Source: Thermoplasmata archaeon M9B2D (lineage in GTDB: Archaea > Thermoplasmatota > E2 > DHVEG-1). From it: a DNA stretch of 5,868 bases. A model generated the notes under the pieces. That model was given only the letters and a program-made list of their open reading frames with translations. It made no database searches and was not told where the DNA came from. How positions within the stretch are numbered: the stretch's first letter is position 1; each line of letters begins with the position of its first letter. The stretch is from positions 1 through 5,868 of the forward strand of contig MUGD01000124.1 in the NCBI GenBank assembly GCA_002900555.1, in the 5' to 3' direction. Made by a program: the position numbers and the translations under genes. Positions 1-5,868 of this stretch are shown here, one piece after another.

Positions 1-2247
1 CCCCAGATCAATAGCAATCATGCTTTGGTTTTGTATGATGTTTCCCTCGATAATTGTATTAGATGAGTACGCAAGGAGTATACCGACAGTTCCCTTGTCG
101 AGATGAAGATTCTTTATGACGCATTGTTCCGACCCTACCAGGAGTACCTCTCCTGCATCACCTGGGATGGTTATCCCATTTCGATCGTTCATATAATACA
201 CGGGTTTTCCGTTGACCGTGTTGGTTTCATCAACGTCATTGCGATACTCACTCTCATCATACCCATACACCATGATGCTGCAGTTAATCATGGCATTTGA
301 ATCAAGAACATTGTAATTGGAGGATAAAAAATAGATACCAAAAATACTGGCATCACGGATGATATTCTCCATAAATATATTAGTAGCAGAGGTGACAAGA
401 GAAAGACCATAGGAACCGCCGTTGATGATGTTTCCTACCATCGTATTATGTTCACAGCTATCAAAGGAGACAGCCATACCATTCTCTGTCAATATATTAT
501 TTTGGATGACATTCATCGTTGATGAATCGACATCAATGCCATAGTTATTCCCCTGCAGATGGTTATTGCGGATGACATTGTTGTCGTTTTCCGAACCATC
601 CAAATCAATCCCAACAAGGCTGTTGTTGGTTAGGATGTTGTCGTGGATGATGTTTCTAGCACTAAAGGCTAGCTCCAAGCCTATACTCGCATTGCTTAAA
701 GTACAGTTCGTGACGACACAGCCAGTACATCTTGTAAGGATGACTTGTCCAGCGTTCGAAGGAATCGTCCTATTGGTTTGGTTAATGTAATAACACACAG
801 GTTTTCCATTGACCATGTTGCTGAAATCAACGTCATTTTGATAGTCAGCAGGAGCGGTACCGGTGACCTGTAATCCACACTGAAGCATCTCAATGTCTCT
901 AAGGATGTTATTTCCAGATGAATCAAATGAAATACCAACGTTGCAGTGGTGAATGGTCAATCCCTGTAAAGTATTATTTGCGCTATAATCAAGGTTTACT
1001 CCTGAAAGAGATTCCTGATAGGAGCAGTTGGTTATCGAGTTGTTTGATGAATCAAAAAGAAAGATACCATCCCAGAAACTGCTGTAAAATGAACAGTGCT
1101 TCACCGTAATGGTCCGGCACGAAAGAAGATACATCCCATGACCATCGTTATTACGAAAACTGCAGTTCTCAATAGTCGAATCAGTGGTACCCGCAAGAAG
1201 GATACCTTCAAAATTATGAGAGAAATAACGGTTTTTTACAGAGATGTTGTGACAGTTGACCAACCCAAGGAAACTGAGCGTTGCTGTTTCATCAATGACA
1301 AGATTGCGTTGTTCGATGAGGTAGTACATTGGTTTTCCGTTAATGGTGTTCGAGGTGTCAATGTCACAATAAAAATCAGTTACGGATGATGAGCCGATGC
1401 CAAAATTTGCGTAATTGTCCAGTAGTGTGTTATTCCGCATTGTTGTATCGGGAGCATACGCAAGACTAACCCCATTGTACCCATTTTGACAGACACATCC
1501 AATGATTTGATTTCCATAGGACTGTTGGATATGAATGTTTACAAAATGATTTCCAAAGCAAATACAGTCAATGAGTTGATTGTCATGAGAGGAAGAGAAT
1601 AGCGTAATTGCATCCGCATTATCATGACACCGACAATTCCGCAGAACATTATTCGTCGAATCCACGAGGTGGATCGCAATCAGATTCTCGTACAATTCAC
1701 AGTCTTCTATCTGAGAAAAGGATGCATGGACCAGGTAGACACCAATCCATTCGTTCTTAGATATGATACAGTTCGAAAGAATCGTGTTATTCCCTATGAT
1801 CTTCACGGCAGCTTGATAATAATATCCTTGATTGTCGGTAATACGAAAACCATGGATAGTGGCACCATCACTTACGACAGACACTGTATCTAATGAGGAG
1901 TCAAGCATGGATCCGTTGATTTCTGTGCTATTTGCATTCTCACCAATAAGATGAATTGGTTTATTTACGACGACATGTTCGAAATACGGGGCCGAGTCAT
2001 CATACACATAGATGGTATCTCCAGAACTTGCATCATCAATGGCATCCTGAATCTTCGAATAATTACCTTCTCCGCTTCCCCCGACATAAAGGATTTCGCT
2101 ATCAAAAGAGGATTCGTCCGTTTTTTCTGCAACGTTTTTCCCTATCGAAGGAACAATACTGGAAATTAGCAGGAAAAGAATACTTCCAAGCACCAATCCG
2201 TGTTGAATCAACCGGCATCTTCGCATCGTGTTCCAGGTCTCTCTCAT
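1..2247 (-). CDS. Secreted right-handed parallel beta-helix (PbH1/NosD-like) repeat protein, C-terminus missing
   Basis: This is an open frame of 749 codons with no stop, running off the left edge, so the C-terminal part and any cell-wall anchor are unseen. Residues 1-40 look like a signal peptide: a basic RRCR stretch, a hydrophobic core at about 17-32 (GLVLGSILFLLISSIV), then VPSIG. Residues 61-82 carry the typical entry motif of this fold (YSKIQDAIDDASSGDTIYV). After it come repeated rungs of 22-23 residues with the N-[NC]-x-[IL] turn pattern of PbH1 repeats. Three NGKP..YY modules (residues 303, 480 and 679) interrupt the helix. At least 15 N-x-S/T sequons and about two dozen cysteines fit an exported, possibly glycosylated surface protein. 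Related beta-helix proteins bind or cleave polysaccharide or take part in copper-site maturation (NosD), but no catalytic site is recognisable here and the function is unknown. The start at 2247 is chosen for its promoter spacing; Met8 (2226) is an alternative start that keeps the signal peptide. Confidence 0.9.
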   Translation of the reverse strand, partial: MRETWNTMRRCRLIQHGLVLGSILFLLISSIVPSIGKNVAEKTDESSFDSEILYVGGSGEGNYSKIQDAIDDASSGDTIYVYDDSAPYFEHVVVNKPIHLIGENANSTEINGSMLDSSLDTVSVVSDGATIHGFRITDNQGYYYQAAVKIIGNNTILSNCIISKNEWIGVYLVHASFSQIEDCELYENLIAIHLVDSTNNVLRNCRCHDNADAITLFSSSHDNQLIDCICFGNHFVNIHIQQSYGNQIIGCVCQNGYNGVSLAYAPDTTMRNNTLLDNYANFGIGSSSVTDFYCDIDTSNTINGKPMYYLIEQRNLVIDETATLSFLGLVNCHNISVKNRYFSHNFEGILLAGTTDSTIENCSFRNNDGHGMYLLSCRTITVKHCSFYSSFWDGIFLFDSSNNSITNCSYQESLSGVNLDYSANNTLQGLTIHHCNVGISFDSSGNNILRDIEMLQCGLQVTGTAPADYQNDVDFSNMVNGKPVCYYINQTNRTIPSNAGQVILTRCTGCVVTNCTLSNASIGLELAFSARNIIHDNILTNNSLVGIDLDGSENDNNVIRNNHLQGNNYGIDVDSSTMNVIQNNILTENGMAVSFDSCEHNTMVGNIINGGSYGLSLVTSATNIFMENIIRDASIFGIYFLSSNYNVLDSNAMINCSIMVYGYDESEYRNDVDETNTVNGKPVYYMNDRNGITIPGDAGEVLLVGSEQCVIKNLHLDKGTVGILLAYSSNTIIEGNIIQNQSMIAIDLG
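193..237 (-). repeat. NGKP module 3 of the beta-helix protein (residues 671-685)
   Basis: This encodes DVDETNTVNGKPVYY, the third copy, 199 residues after the second. It is followed by a TIPGDAGEVLLVGSEQCVIKN stretch that matches the post-module sequence of copy 2, and then by fresh beta-helix rungs (GILLAYSSNTIIEGN) up to the window edge. The regular return of the module implies that the protein is built from super-repeats of roughly 180-200 residues. Confidence 0.8.
787..834 (-). repeat. NGKP module 2 of the beta-helix protein (residues 472-487)
   Basis: This encodes DVDFSNMVNGKPVCYY, the second copy of the module, 177 residues after the first. It has one extra residue (Cys485) before the tyrosine pair. 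It is preceded by a Q-N dipeptide (DYQN-DVD) and followed by INQTNRTIPSNAGQVIL, which parallels the sequence after module 3 (TIPGDAGEVLL). The shared downstream sequence shows that the repeated unit extends well beyond the NGKP core. Confidence 0.8.
1321..1365 (-). repeat. NGKP module 1 of the beta-helix protein (residues 295-309)
   Basis: This encodes the first copy of a protein repeat, DIDTSNTINGKPMYY. The same pattern returns at residues 472-487 and 671-685. It sits after a block of PbH1 rungs and before an ETATLSFLGLVNC stretch that leads into the next rungs, so it probably forms a loop or cap at a break in the helix. The repetition is in the protein and only partly visible in the DNA, which suggests an old duplication. 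Confidence 0.8.
2130..2247 (-). other. Predicted signal peptide region of the beta-helix protein
   Basis: The first 36-40 codons show a positively charged n-region (RRCR at residues 9-12), an uninterrupted hydrophobic segment at about 17-32, and a polar turn (PSIG) before a charged mature N-terminus (KNVAEKTDE). This suggests Sec-dependent export. There is no twin-arginine consensus (RR is not followed by xFLK), and no lipobox cysteine follows the core. The exact cleavage site is uncertain; uncleaved anchoring is possible. Confidence 0.7.
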
Positions 2248-2265
2248 TTTATAAGTCGGTCCTCA

Positions 2266-2273
2266 TATAATAA
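2266..2273 (-). promoter_or_regulatory. TATA-like box of the beta-helix protein gene
   Basis: The minus strand reads TTATTATA, centred about 22-23 nt upstream of the ATG at 2247. Archaeal transcription usually starts about 25 nt downstream of the box centre, which would put the start at or next to the A of the ATG and give a leaderless mRNA. A GAGGA at 2260-2264 could serve as a weak, distant ribosome site if transcription begins further upstream. Predicted by eye only. Confidence 0.45.
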
Positions 2274-2295
2274 GGTTATCAACCAGTCGAACGAG

Positions 2296-2300
2296 AAAAA
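2296..2300 (-). terminator. Possible T-tract terminator behind the CoA-transferase gene
   Basis: About 20 nt after the CoA-transferase stop codon the minus strand has a TTTTT run inside GTGTGTTTTTCTCG. Archaeal intrinsic termination can occur at short T-runs without a hairpin, and no convincing stem is visible here. The run is short, so read-through into the beta-helix gene remains possible, although that gene has its own TATA-like box. Confidence 0.25.
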
Positions 2301-2319
2301 CACACCTGCTGAAACGATG

Positions 2320-4134
2320 TTATCTCCCAATCACCATACCAGCAGGATCGATCTCCTTAAGAATAATTAACTCTTTTTGAGACGGCGGCGTTGTCACTGA
2401 CACATGCTTAGGCACAATAATCTCAAAATCGGAGTTCTCTTGTATCTGGTCAACAGTCACCCCTGGATGCACAGAAAGGAGCGTCATCTGTTTTGACTCC
2501 TGCTCAAAGCCATATACTCCCAGTTGAGAAATCACCCGGTATGGTCCGCTATCTGTAGGTAAGCCTGCCTTCTCCCGGGAATCAAAGCCTGTCAGGTATC
2601 CTGGAGTCGTCAGAAAATCAATGGTCTTAAGGAACCGATGTTTGTCCTGTCGCATCAGGATAATCGTCTGATGACACAGCGTCCCAACATCATTGGCACC
2701 ACCACTCCCAGGTAGACGTACCTTCGGTCGCTCATAGGGGCCTATCACGGTCGTATTCAGATTCCCGAATTTATCAATCTGCGCGCCACCTAAGAACCCA
2801 TAATCGATGTATCCAGCCTGCGCCATCGCCATGGAATCATGCATGCTGGAAGCAGCGACCGCGGAATAAAACGTCCGTGAATCACCAACCGATATCGGAA
2901 GCACTGGCATCTCCGGACCAATCCCACCAGCCTCAAAAAACAACAGAAGGTTCGGTGCATGCGTCCGCTGCGCAAGCATCGCCGCAATCATTGGAAGACC
3001 GGTTCCAACAAACACGGATTTATTATCCACAAGCATTCGTGAGGCGACACATGCAAGCAACTCAGTGGATGAATAGGACCCTGCCTCAGATTTTTTCTCG
3101 TTCTTCCCTTTCAACCAGGGGGCGGTCATCGGCTCTTCAAATCGCTCAATTCGCGCAAGCTTCTGCATCTTCCTTGTTCCACCAACACGCTGTATGTACG
3201 CTGAAAAATCATCTACGCCAAATACATATGTTTCGAGATACTGCTGCACACCTTCATCAGTTGACGACAGAGAAAGCCACTCCCCGATATGATCCTCGTC
3301 AAAGAAATATTGATATGGCATCTGACAGGGATGCGACCCAAACGGCATCTCAACCACAGCGCTGACAAGATAAAACGGAATCACCGTCTTCCAAGGTTCC
3401 TGCCGTATCTTCTTACTTTCGACTATCTCTTCGGTCGTGATTATCAGATGACGTGCAGCACGGGACAGCTCAAAATCCTCCACCATTATCCCATCTATCT
3501 GTGCATTGCCATATGTATCACATCGTGGGACATGAATCACTGCCACATCCGGATAACAAGCCGGAAGTAGGCAGAGCTGTTTGCCACTAAAGGGATCAGT
3601 CATGGTCCAAGCAGAACTGTGCGCAAACGTATCGGTCCCAAGCATTACCCGTGTCGGGATGAATGGTAAGCCCATCATCGCTGCAAGGAAACGCCATTGA
3701 AAACCAGCGTTGCTTATCTCCCCAGAAACCGTACATCTCCCGGTTTCGACCGCACGTCGTGATGCAGGAGACAACCCACGCAGCTCATGGCCAAATGAAT
3801 AGGCGACCTCAACGGTATCGACACACCCCGAACCAACCAAGACATCAAGGTCATGAACCCCGGTTTTCCCAAACATCGTCAAATGCCGTTTTCTTTGTCT
3901 GATGATCTCATAGACAATCCCCATAGAAACCCGAACATGTCCAAAGCCACCCATCGCAAGCAGGGATCCTTCTCCAATAAACTTCGATACGGCTTCCTGC
4001 GCAGACATATGTTTATCAATCAGACCTCGGGACTTATTGCGAACAATCCACTCACGGTTTTCATCAGGATCGTGCCATCCAATCAGCTTCCCAGCACCTT
4101 TCTGAACATTCTGGTCGCATTGCATAAGAATCAT
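2320..4134 (-). CDS. Fused alpha-beta class I CoA-transferase (glutaconate CoA-transferase-like)
   Basis: The 604-residue protein should move CoA between an acyl-CoA and a free carboxylate in the cytoplasm through a glutamyl-CoA intermediate. Residues 43-335 match the alpha (GctA-like) subunit: MSAQEAVSKFIGEGSLLAMGGFG at the start, the hydrophobic LITTEEIVES region near 231-240, and a DEGVQQYLETYVFG tail. Residues 354-604 match the beta (GctB-like) subunit: SSTELLACVASR, VFVGTGLPMIAA at 375-386, FFEAGGIGP at 399-407 and the glycine-rich GSGGAND at 476-482. E401 lies about 48 residues into the beta part, where the catalytic Glu of GctB is expected, so a transferase is favoured over related hydrolase-like IpdAB enzymes. 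These subunits are usually separate genes; here a hydrophilic linker (about 341-354) joins them with no Met between 336 and 367. The N-terminal 40 residues (DPDENREWIVRNKSRG) extend beyond the core. Met4 is an alternative start, with GGGA about 9 nt upstream. The substrate is not determinable. Confidence 0.88.
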   Translation of the reverse strand: MILMQCDQNVQKGAGKLIGWHDPDENREWIVRNKSRGLIDKHMSAQEAVSKFIGEGSLLAMGGFGHVRVSMGIVYEIIRQRKRHLTMFGKTGVHDLDVLVGSGCVDTVEVAYSFGHELRGLSPASRRAVETGRCTVSGEISNAGFQWRFLAAMMGLPFIPTRVMLGTDTFAHSSAWTMTDPFSGKQLCLLPACYPDVAVIHVPRCDTYGNAQIDGIMVEDFELSRAARHLIITTEEIVESKKIRQEPWKTVIPFYLVSAVVEMPFGSHPCQMPYQYFFDEDHIGEWLSLSSTDEGVQQYLETYVFGVDDFSAYIQRVGGTRKMQKLARIERFEEPMTAPWLKGKNEKKSEAGSYSSTELLACVASRMLVDNKSVFVGTGLPMIAAMLAQRTHAPNLLLFFEAGGIGPEMPVLPISVGDSRTFYSAVAASSMHDSMAMAQAGYIDYGFLGGAQIDKFGNLNTTVIGPYERPKVRLPGSGGANDVGTLCHQTIILMRQDKHRFLKTIDFLTTPGYLTGFDSREKAGLPTDSGPYRVISQLGVYGFEQESKQMTLLSVHPGVTVDQIQENSDFEIIVPKHVSVTTPPSQKELIILKEIDPAGMVIGR

Positions 4135-4234
4135 TCCCTACCACATCCAAACCTCTTCAAAGAGTTATTCTCAAAAACCACCCAGTATCCACATCGATTG
4201 TCCCTACTAAAAATCTTCGATGCCGTACAGGCGT

Positions 4235-4243
4235 AAATTTAAA
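4235..4243 (+). promoter_or_regulatory. TATA-like box of the acyl-CoA dehydrogenase operon
   Basis: AAATTTAAA lies 33-41 nt upstream of the chosen ATG at 4276. An archaeal start about 25 nt downstream would fall near 4264, just ahead of the GAGGA ribosome site at 4266-4270, giving a very short leader. The agreement of the two sites supports both calls. Confidence 0.4.
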
Positions 4244-4265
4244 GACTTGTGACCTATCCTGGTAT

Positions 4266-4270
4266 GAGGA
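4266..4270 (+). promoter_or_regulatory. Ribosome binding site that sets the acyl-CoA dehydrogenase start
   Basis: GAGGA is followed by 5 nt and then the ATG at 4276. This favours MDFQLTEQQ as the N-terminus over the in-frame ATG codons at 4249 and 4264. The first would add nine residues (MTYPGMRIC) that do not resemble the family, and neither has a comparable site upstream. Confidence 0.65.
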
Positions 4271-4275
4271 TTTGT

Positions 4276-5415
4276 ATGGATTTCCAACTCACAGAACAGC
4301 AAAAATTATTCAAAAAAACAGTCAGAGAATTTGCTGAAAAAGAAATCAAACCACTTGCTCCAAAAATCGATAAAGAAGAATATTTCCCCTGGGAACTGTA
4401 TAAGAAAATGGGGAAACTTGGTCTAATGAGTATGACGGTGCCAAAGAAGTACGGTGGCGCAGGCATCGATAAAATCTGCTATATGATCGCTCTTGAAGAG
4501 ATTTCACGAGTCTGCGGGTCAACTGGTCTGACCGTCGAAGCGCATAACTCCCTTGGAGTTGGTCATATTTATGAAAAAGGAACAGAGGAACAACGGAAAA
4601 AATATCTCCCGAAATTACTCTATGGGGAAGCGCTTGCGGCTTGGGCGCTCACCGAACCAAACGCAGGCTCTGATGCCGCATCATTACAAACGACCGCGGT
4701 CCTTGATAAAGACGAATGGGTATTGAACGGAACAAAACAGTTTATCACAAGTGGGGACATCGCTGCAGTAACAACGGTCATGGCAAAAACAGATAAGACC
4801 CTGGGGGCAAAAGGCATCAGCGCGTTCATCGTAGAGAAAAATACCCCTGGTTTTACAGTCGGCGTGCTTGAGGATAAACTTGGTCTTCGAGGAAGCCGCA
4901 CCGCTGAACTGATTCTTGAGGATTGCCGCATTCCAAAAGACCATCTGCTTGGAGAAAAAAACCTTGGTTTTATTGGTGCGATGACGATCCTAGATCGCGG
5001 CAGAACAGCGATCGGCGCAATGGCAGTTGGCATCGCACAAGGCGCTCTTGACGAAAGCCTTGCATACGCAAAACAACGAGAACAATTCGGAAAACCCATC
5101 GGGAAAAACCAGGCGATCCAATGGATGATTGCTGATATGGCGACCTGTATTGATGCCGCACGATTGCTTGTCATGAGAGCTGCGTACCTGGAAGAAAAAG
5201 GGTTGCCGTTTAGCATTGAAGCATCCATGGCAAAACTCTATGCTTCTGAAATCGCGATGAAAGCGACCCGAGATGCGATTCAAATCCATGGAGGGCATGG
5301 GTATATGCGTGACCTGCCGTTAGAACGATTCTACCGCGACATCAAACTCACCCAGATCGGAGAAGGAACCTCTGAGGTTCAGCGCATGGTGATTGCAAAA
5401 CGCCTTGGGCTGTAA
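4276..5415 (+). CDS. Acyl-CoA dehydrogenase (FAD-dependent, short/medium-chain type)
   Basis: This 379-residue flavoenzyme, a normal length for the family, should oxidise a saturated acyl-CoA to the trans-2-enoyl-CoA and pass electrons to electron-transfer flavoprotein, the first step of beta-oxidation. The domains are in order: a helical N-domain (1-120, opening [18 protein letters not shown]), a beta-domain (121-230) and a helical C-domain (231-379). Family signature 1 is at 124-136 ([13 protein letters not shown]) and signature 2 at 336-355 ([20 protein letters not shown]). FITSG at 156-160 and REQFGKPI at 268-275 are FAD-contact regions. The catalytic base is predicted as E363 in IGEGTSEVQ, the position used by short- and medium-chain enzymes; isovaleryl- and long-chain types place it elsewhere. 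The chain length preferred cannot be read from the sequence. The gene is first in an operon with the acyl-CoA synthetase 28 nt downstream, and no ETF genes are in view. Confidence 0.95.
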   Translation: MDFQLTEQQKLFKKTVREFAEKEIKPLAPKIDKEEYFPWELYKKMGKLGLMSMTVPKKYGGAGIDKICYMIALEEISRVCGSTGLTVEAHNSLGVGHIYEKGTEEQRKKYLPKLLYGEALAAWALTEPNAGSDAASLQTTAVLDKDEWVLNGTKQFITSGDIAAVTTVMAKTDKTLGAKGISAFIVEKNTPGFTVGVLEDKLGLRGSRTAELILEDCRIPKDHLLGEKNLGFIGAMTILDRGRTAIGAMAVGIAQGALDESLAYAKQREQFGKPIGKNQAIQWMIADMATCIDAARLLVMRAAYLEEKGLPFSIEASMAKLYASEIAMKATRDAIQIHGGHGYMRDLPLERFYRDIKLTQIGEGTSEVQRMVIAKRLGL

Positions 5416-5425
5416 CATGGAACGA

Positions 5426-5432
5426 AAGGAGG
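5426..5432 (+). promoter_or_regulatory. Strong ribosome binding site of the acyl-CoA synthetase gene
   Basis: AAGGAGG sits in the 28-nt gap after the dehydrogenase stop codon and ends 11 nt before the ATG at 5444. It decides between two in-frame starts: the ATG at 5417 lies upstream of the site and would turn it into coding sequence (MERKEEEKT), so 5444 is preferred. A full anti-16S match supports independent translation of the second gene of the operon. Confidence 0.7.
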
Positions 5433-5443
5433 AAGAAAAAACA

Positions 5444-5868
5444 ATGAAACCAAAGGAGACAAACTGTGAGACGGTTTTTAAGAAAGATAGATATGAGGAT
5501 CTATATAAGACATTCACATGGAAGGTGCCAACGTATTATAACTTTGGTTTTGATGTTGTCGACCAATGGGCAGAGGATCGCACAAAACTTGCGTTAATCT
5601 CGATTGATCCAACAGGTGAAAAAGCACGGTACCACACGTTTTATGACCTAAAAGTCCAATCAAACCAATTCGCTAATGTTCTGCGGAAACAGGGGATTAA
5701 GAAAGGAGATCGTGTGTTAGTCATCCTGCAGAGCATTCCTGAATGGTACATTGCATTGATAGGTATGTTTAAGCTTGGTGTGGTCGCAATGCCTGGAACA
5801 GTCCTGCTGACAGCAAAAGACATTGAATATCGTGTGAACCGTTCAGAGGCATGCATGGTTCTTACAGA
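5444..5868 (+). CDS. AMP-forming acyl-CoA synthetase, medium-chain (ACSM-like) type, N-terminal part
   Basis: Only the first 141 residues of a protein that normally has about 550 are present; the gene runs off the right edge. The family activates a carboxylic acid with ATP to an acyl-adenylate and then to the acyl-CoA, releasing AMP and pyrophosphate. Visible family landmarks are YYNFGFDVVDQWAED at about 31-45, the SNQFANVLRKQGIKKGDRVLV segment at about 72-92, IPEWYIALIGMFKLGVVAMPG (about 96-116) and LLTAKDIEYRVNRSEA (about 119-134). The PGT..LTAKDIEYR arrangement is characteristic of medium-chain acyl-CoA synthetases rather than acetyl-CoA synthetases. The ATP-binding TSGTTG-type loop and the catalytic lysine lie outside the window, so activity cannot be judged. 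Its place directly behind the acyl-CoA dehydrogenase suggests that it feeds that enzyme with substrate. Confidence 0.88.
   Translation, partial: MKPKETNCETVFKKDRYEDLYKTFTWKVPTYYNFGFDVVDQWAEDRTKLALISIDPTGEKARYHTFYDLKVQSNQFANVLRKQGIKKGDRVLVILQSIPEWYIALIGMFKLGVVAMPGTVLLTAKDIEYRVNRSEACMVLT

Larger units (their letters stand above)
4135..4275. promoter_or_regulatory. Divergent promoter region between the CoA-transferase and acyl-CoA dehydrogenase genes
   Basis: This 141-bp non-coding stretch separates two divergently transcribed acyl-CoA genes, so both promoters must lie here. It contains a TATA-like box for the plus-strand genes (see 4235-4243), a 12-bp interrupted palindrome CTCTT-CA-AAGAG at 4153-4164, and two short direct repeats: TCCCTAC at 4135 and 4201, and CCACATC at 4141 and 4189. 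No good TATA box is obvious for the minus strand; the A/T-rich patch around 4166-4180 is the best candidate. A shared regulator is plausible but unproven. Confidence 0.5.

Noticed and set aside
1..1400. The NGKP repeats as a DNA-level or mobile repeat
   Set aside because: Similarity is mainly at the protein level, spacing differs (177 and 199 residues), and codons have diverged. They are protein modules, not a CRISPR array or transposable element.
2249..2266. Five-codon upstream frame (ATG to TAA) ending 1 nt before the beta-helix gene start
   Set aside because: It could suggest translational coupling, but it lies at the TATA-like box and probably is not transcribed if the mRNA is leaderless. 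Its length is within chance.
1951..2270. Two overlapping plus-strand frames over the start of the beta-helix gene
   Set aside because: The minus strand here encodes a clear signal peptide and beta-helix entry motif. The plus-strand products have no domain and overlap each other.
2877..3365. Open plus-strand frame of 162 codons inside the CoA-transferase gene
   Set aside because: It is antisense to a well-supported catalytic protein, its product is low-complexity (rich in Gln, His and Ser) with no recognisable domain, and no ribosome site was seen. It is a reading-frame shadow.
4249..4275. Nine-residue N-terminal extension of the acyl-CoA dehydrogenase
   Set aside because: The GAGGA site at 4266-4270 lies inside this extension and points to the ATG at 4276; the family normally starts with the [MD]FxLTEEQ-type segment.
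4620..5228. Open minus-strand frame of 202 codons inside the acyl-CoA dehydrogenase gene
   Set aside because: The opposite strand carries both ACAD signatures in this span. The antisense product resembles no family and is a by-product of codon bias.

Overview
The window looks archaeal, most likely from a mesophilic Thermoplasmatota-type (or related euryarchaeal) genome. The evidence is a secreted parallel beta-helix protein of a style common in those archaea, TATA-like A/T boxes at archaeal distances from two starts, one apparently leaderless start, and clear Shine-Dalgarno sites at other genes. The lineage is inferred from protein style; no marker gene is present.

Positions 1-2247 (minus strand) hold the first 749 codons of a very long secreted protein. 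It has a signal peptide, a NosD/PbH1-type entry motif, and then many 22-23-residue beta-helix rungs broken by three spaced copies of a D[IV]D..N.[VI]NGKP..YY module. The reading frame is open up to the window edge, so the C-terminus is missing. Positions 2248-2319 are a short intergenic region with a TATA-like box for this gene and a weak T-tract behind the next one.

Positions 2320-4134 (minus strand) encode a 604-residue class I CoA-transferase in which the alpha (GctA-like) and beta (GctB-like) subunits are joined in one chain. The predicted catalytic Glu (E401) is retained. Positions 4135-4275 are a 141-bp divergent promoter region.

Positions 4276-5415 (plus strand) encode a complete acyl-CoA dehydrogenase with both family signatures and the catalytic Glu. 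It is followed 28 nt later by the start of an AMP-forming, medium-chain-type acyl-CoA synthetase (5444 to the window edge).

Together the three metabolic genes form a small acyl-CoA cluster. The synthetase (ATP-driven) and the transferase (CoA exchange) are two ways to load an acid with CoA, and the dehydrogenase performs the first oxidation. The true substrate cannot be read from the sequence. The surface protein is probably unrelated to this metabolism. No RNA genes, CRISPR arrays or mobile elements were seen, and no stretch over 300 bases lacks a gene.
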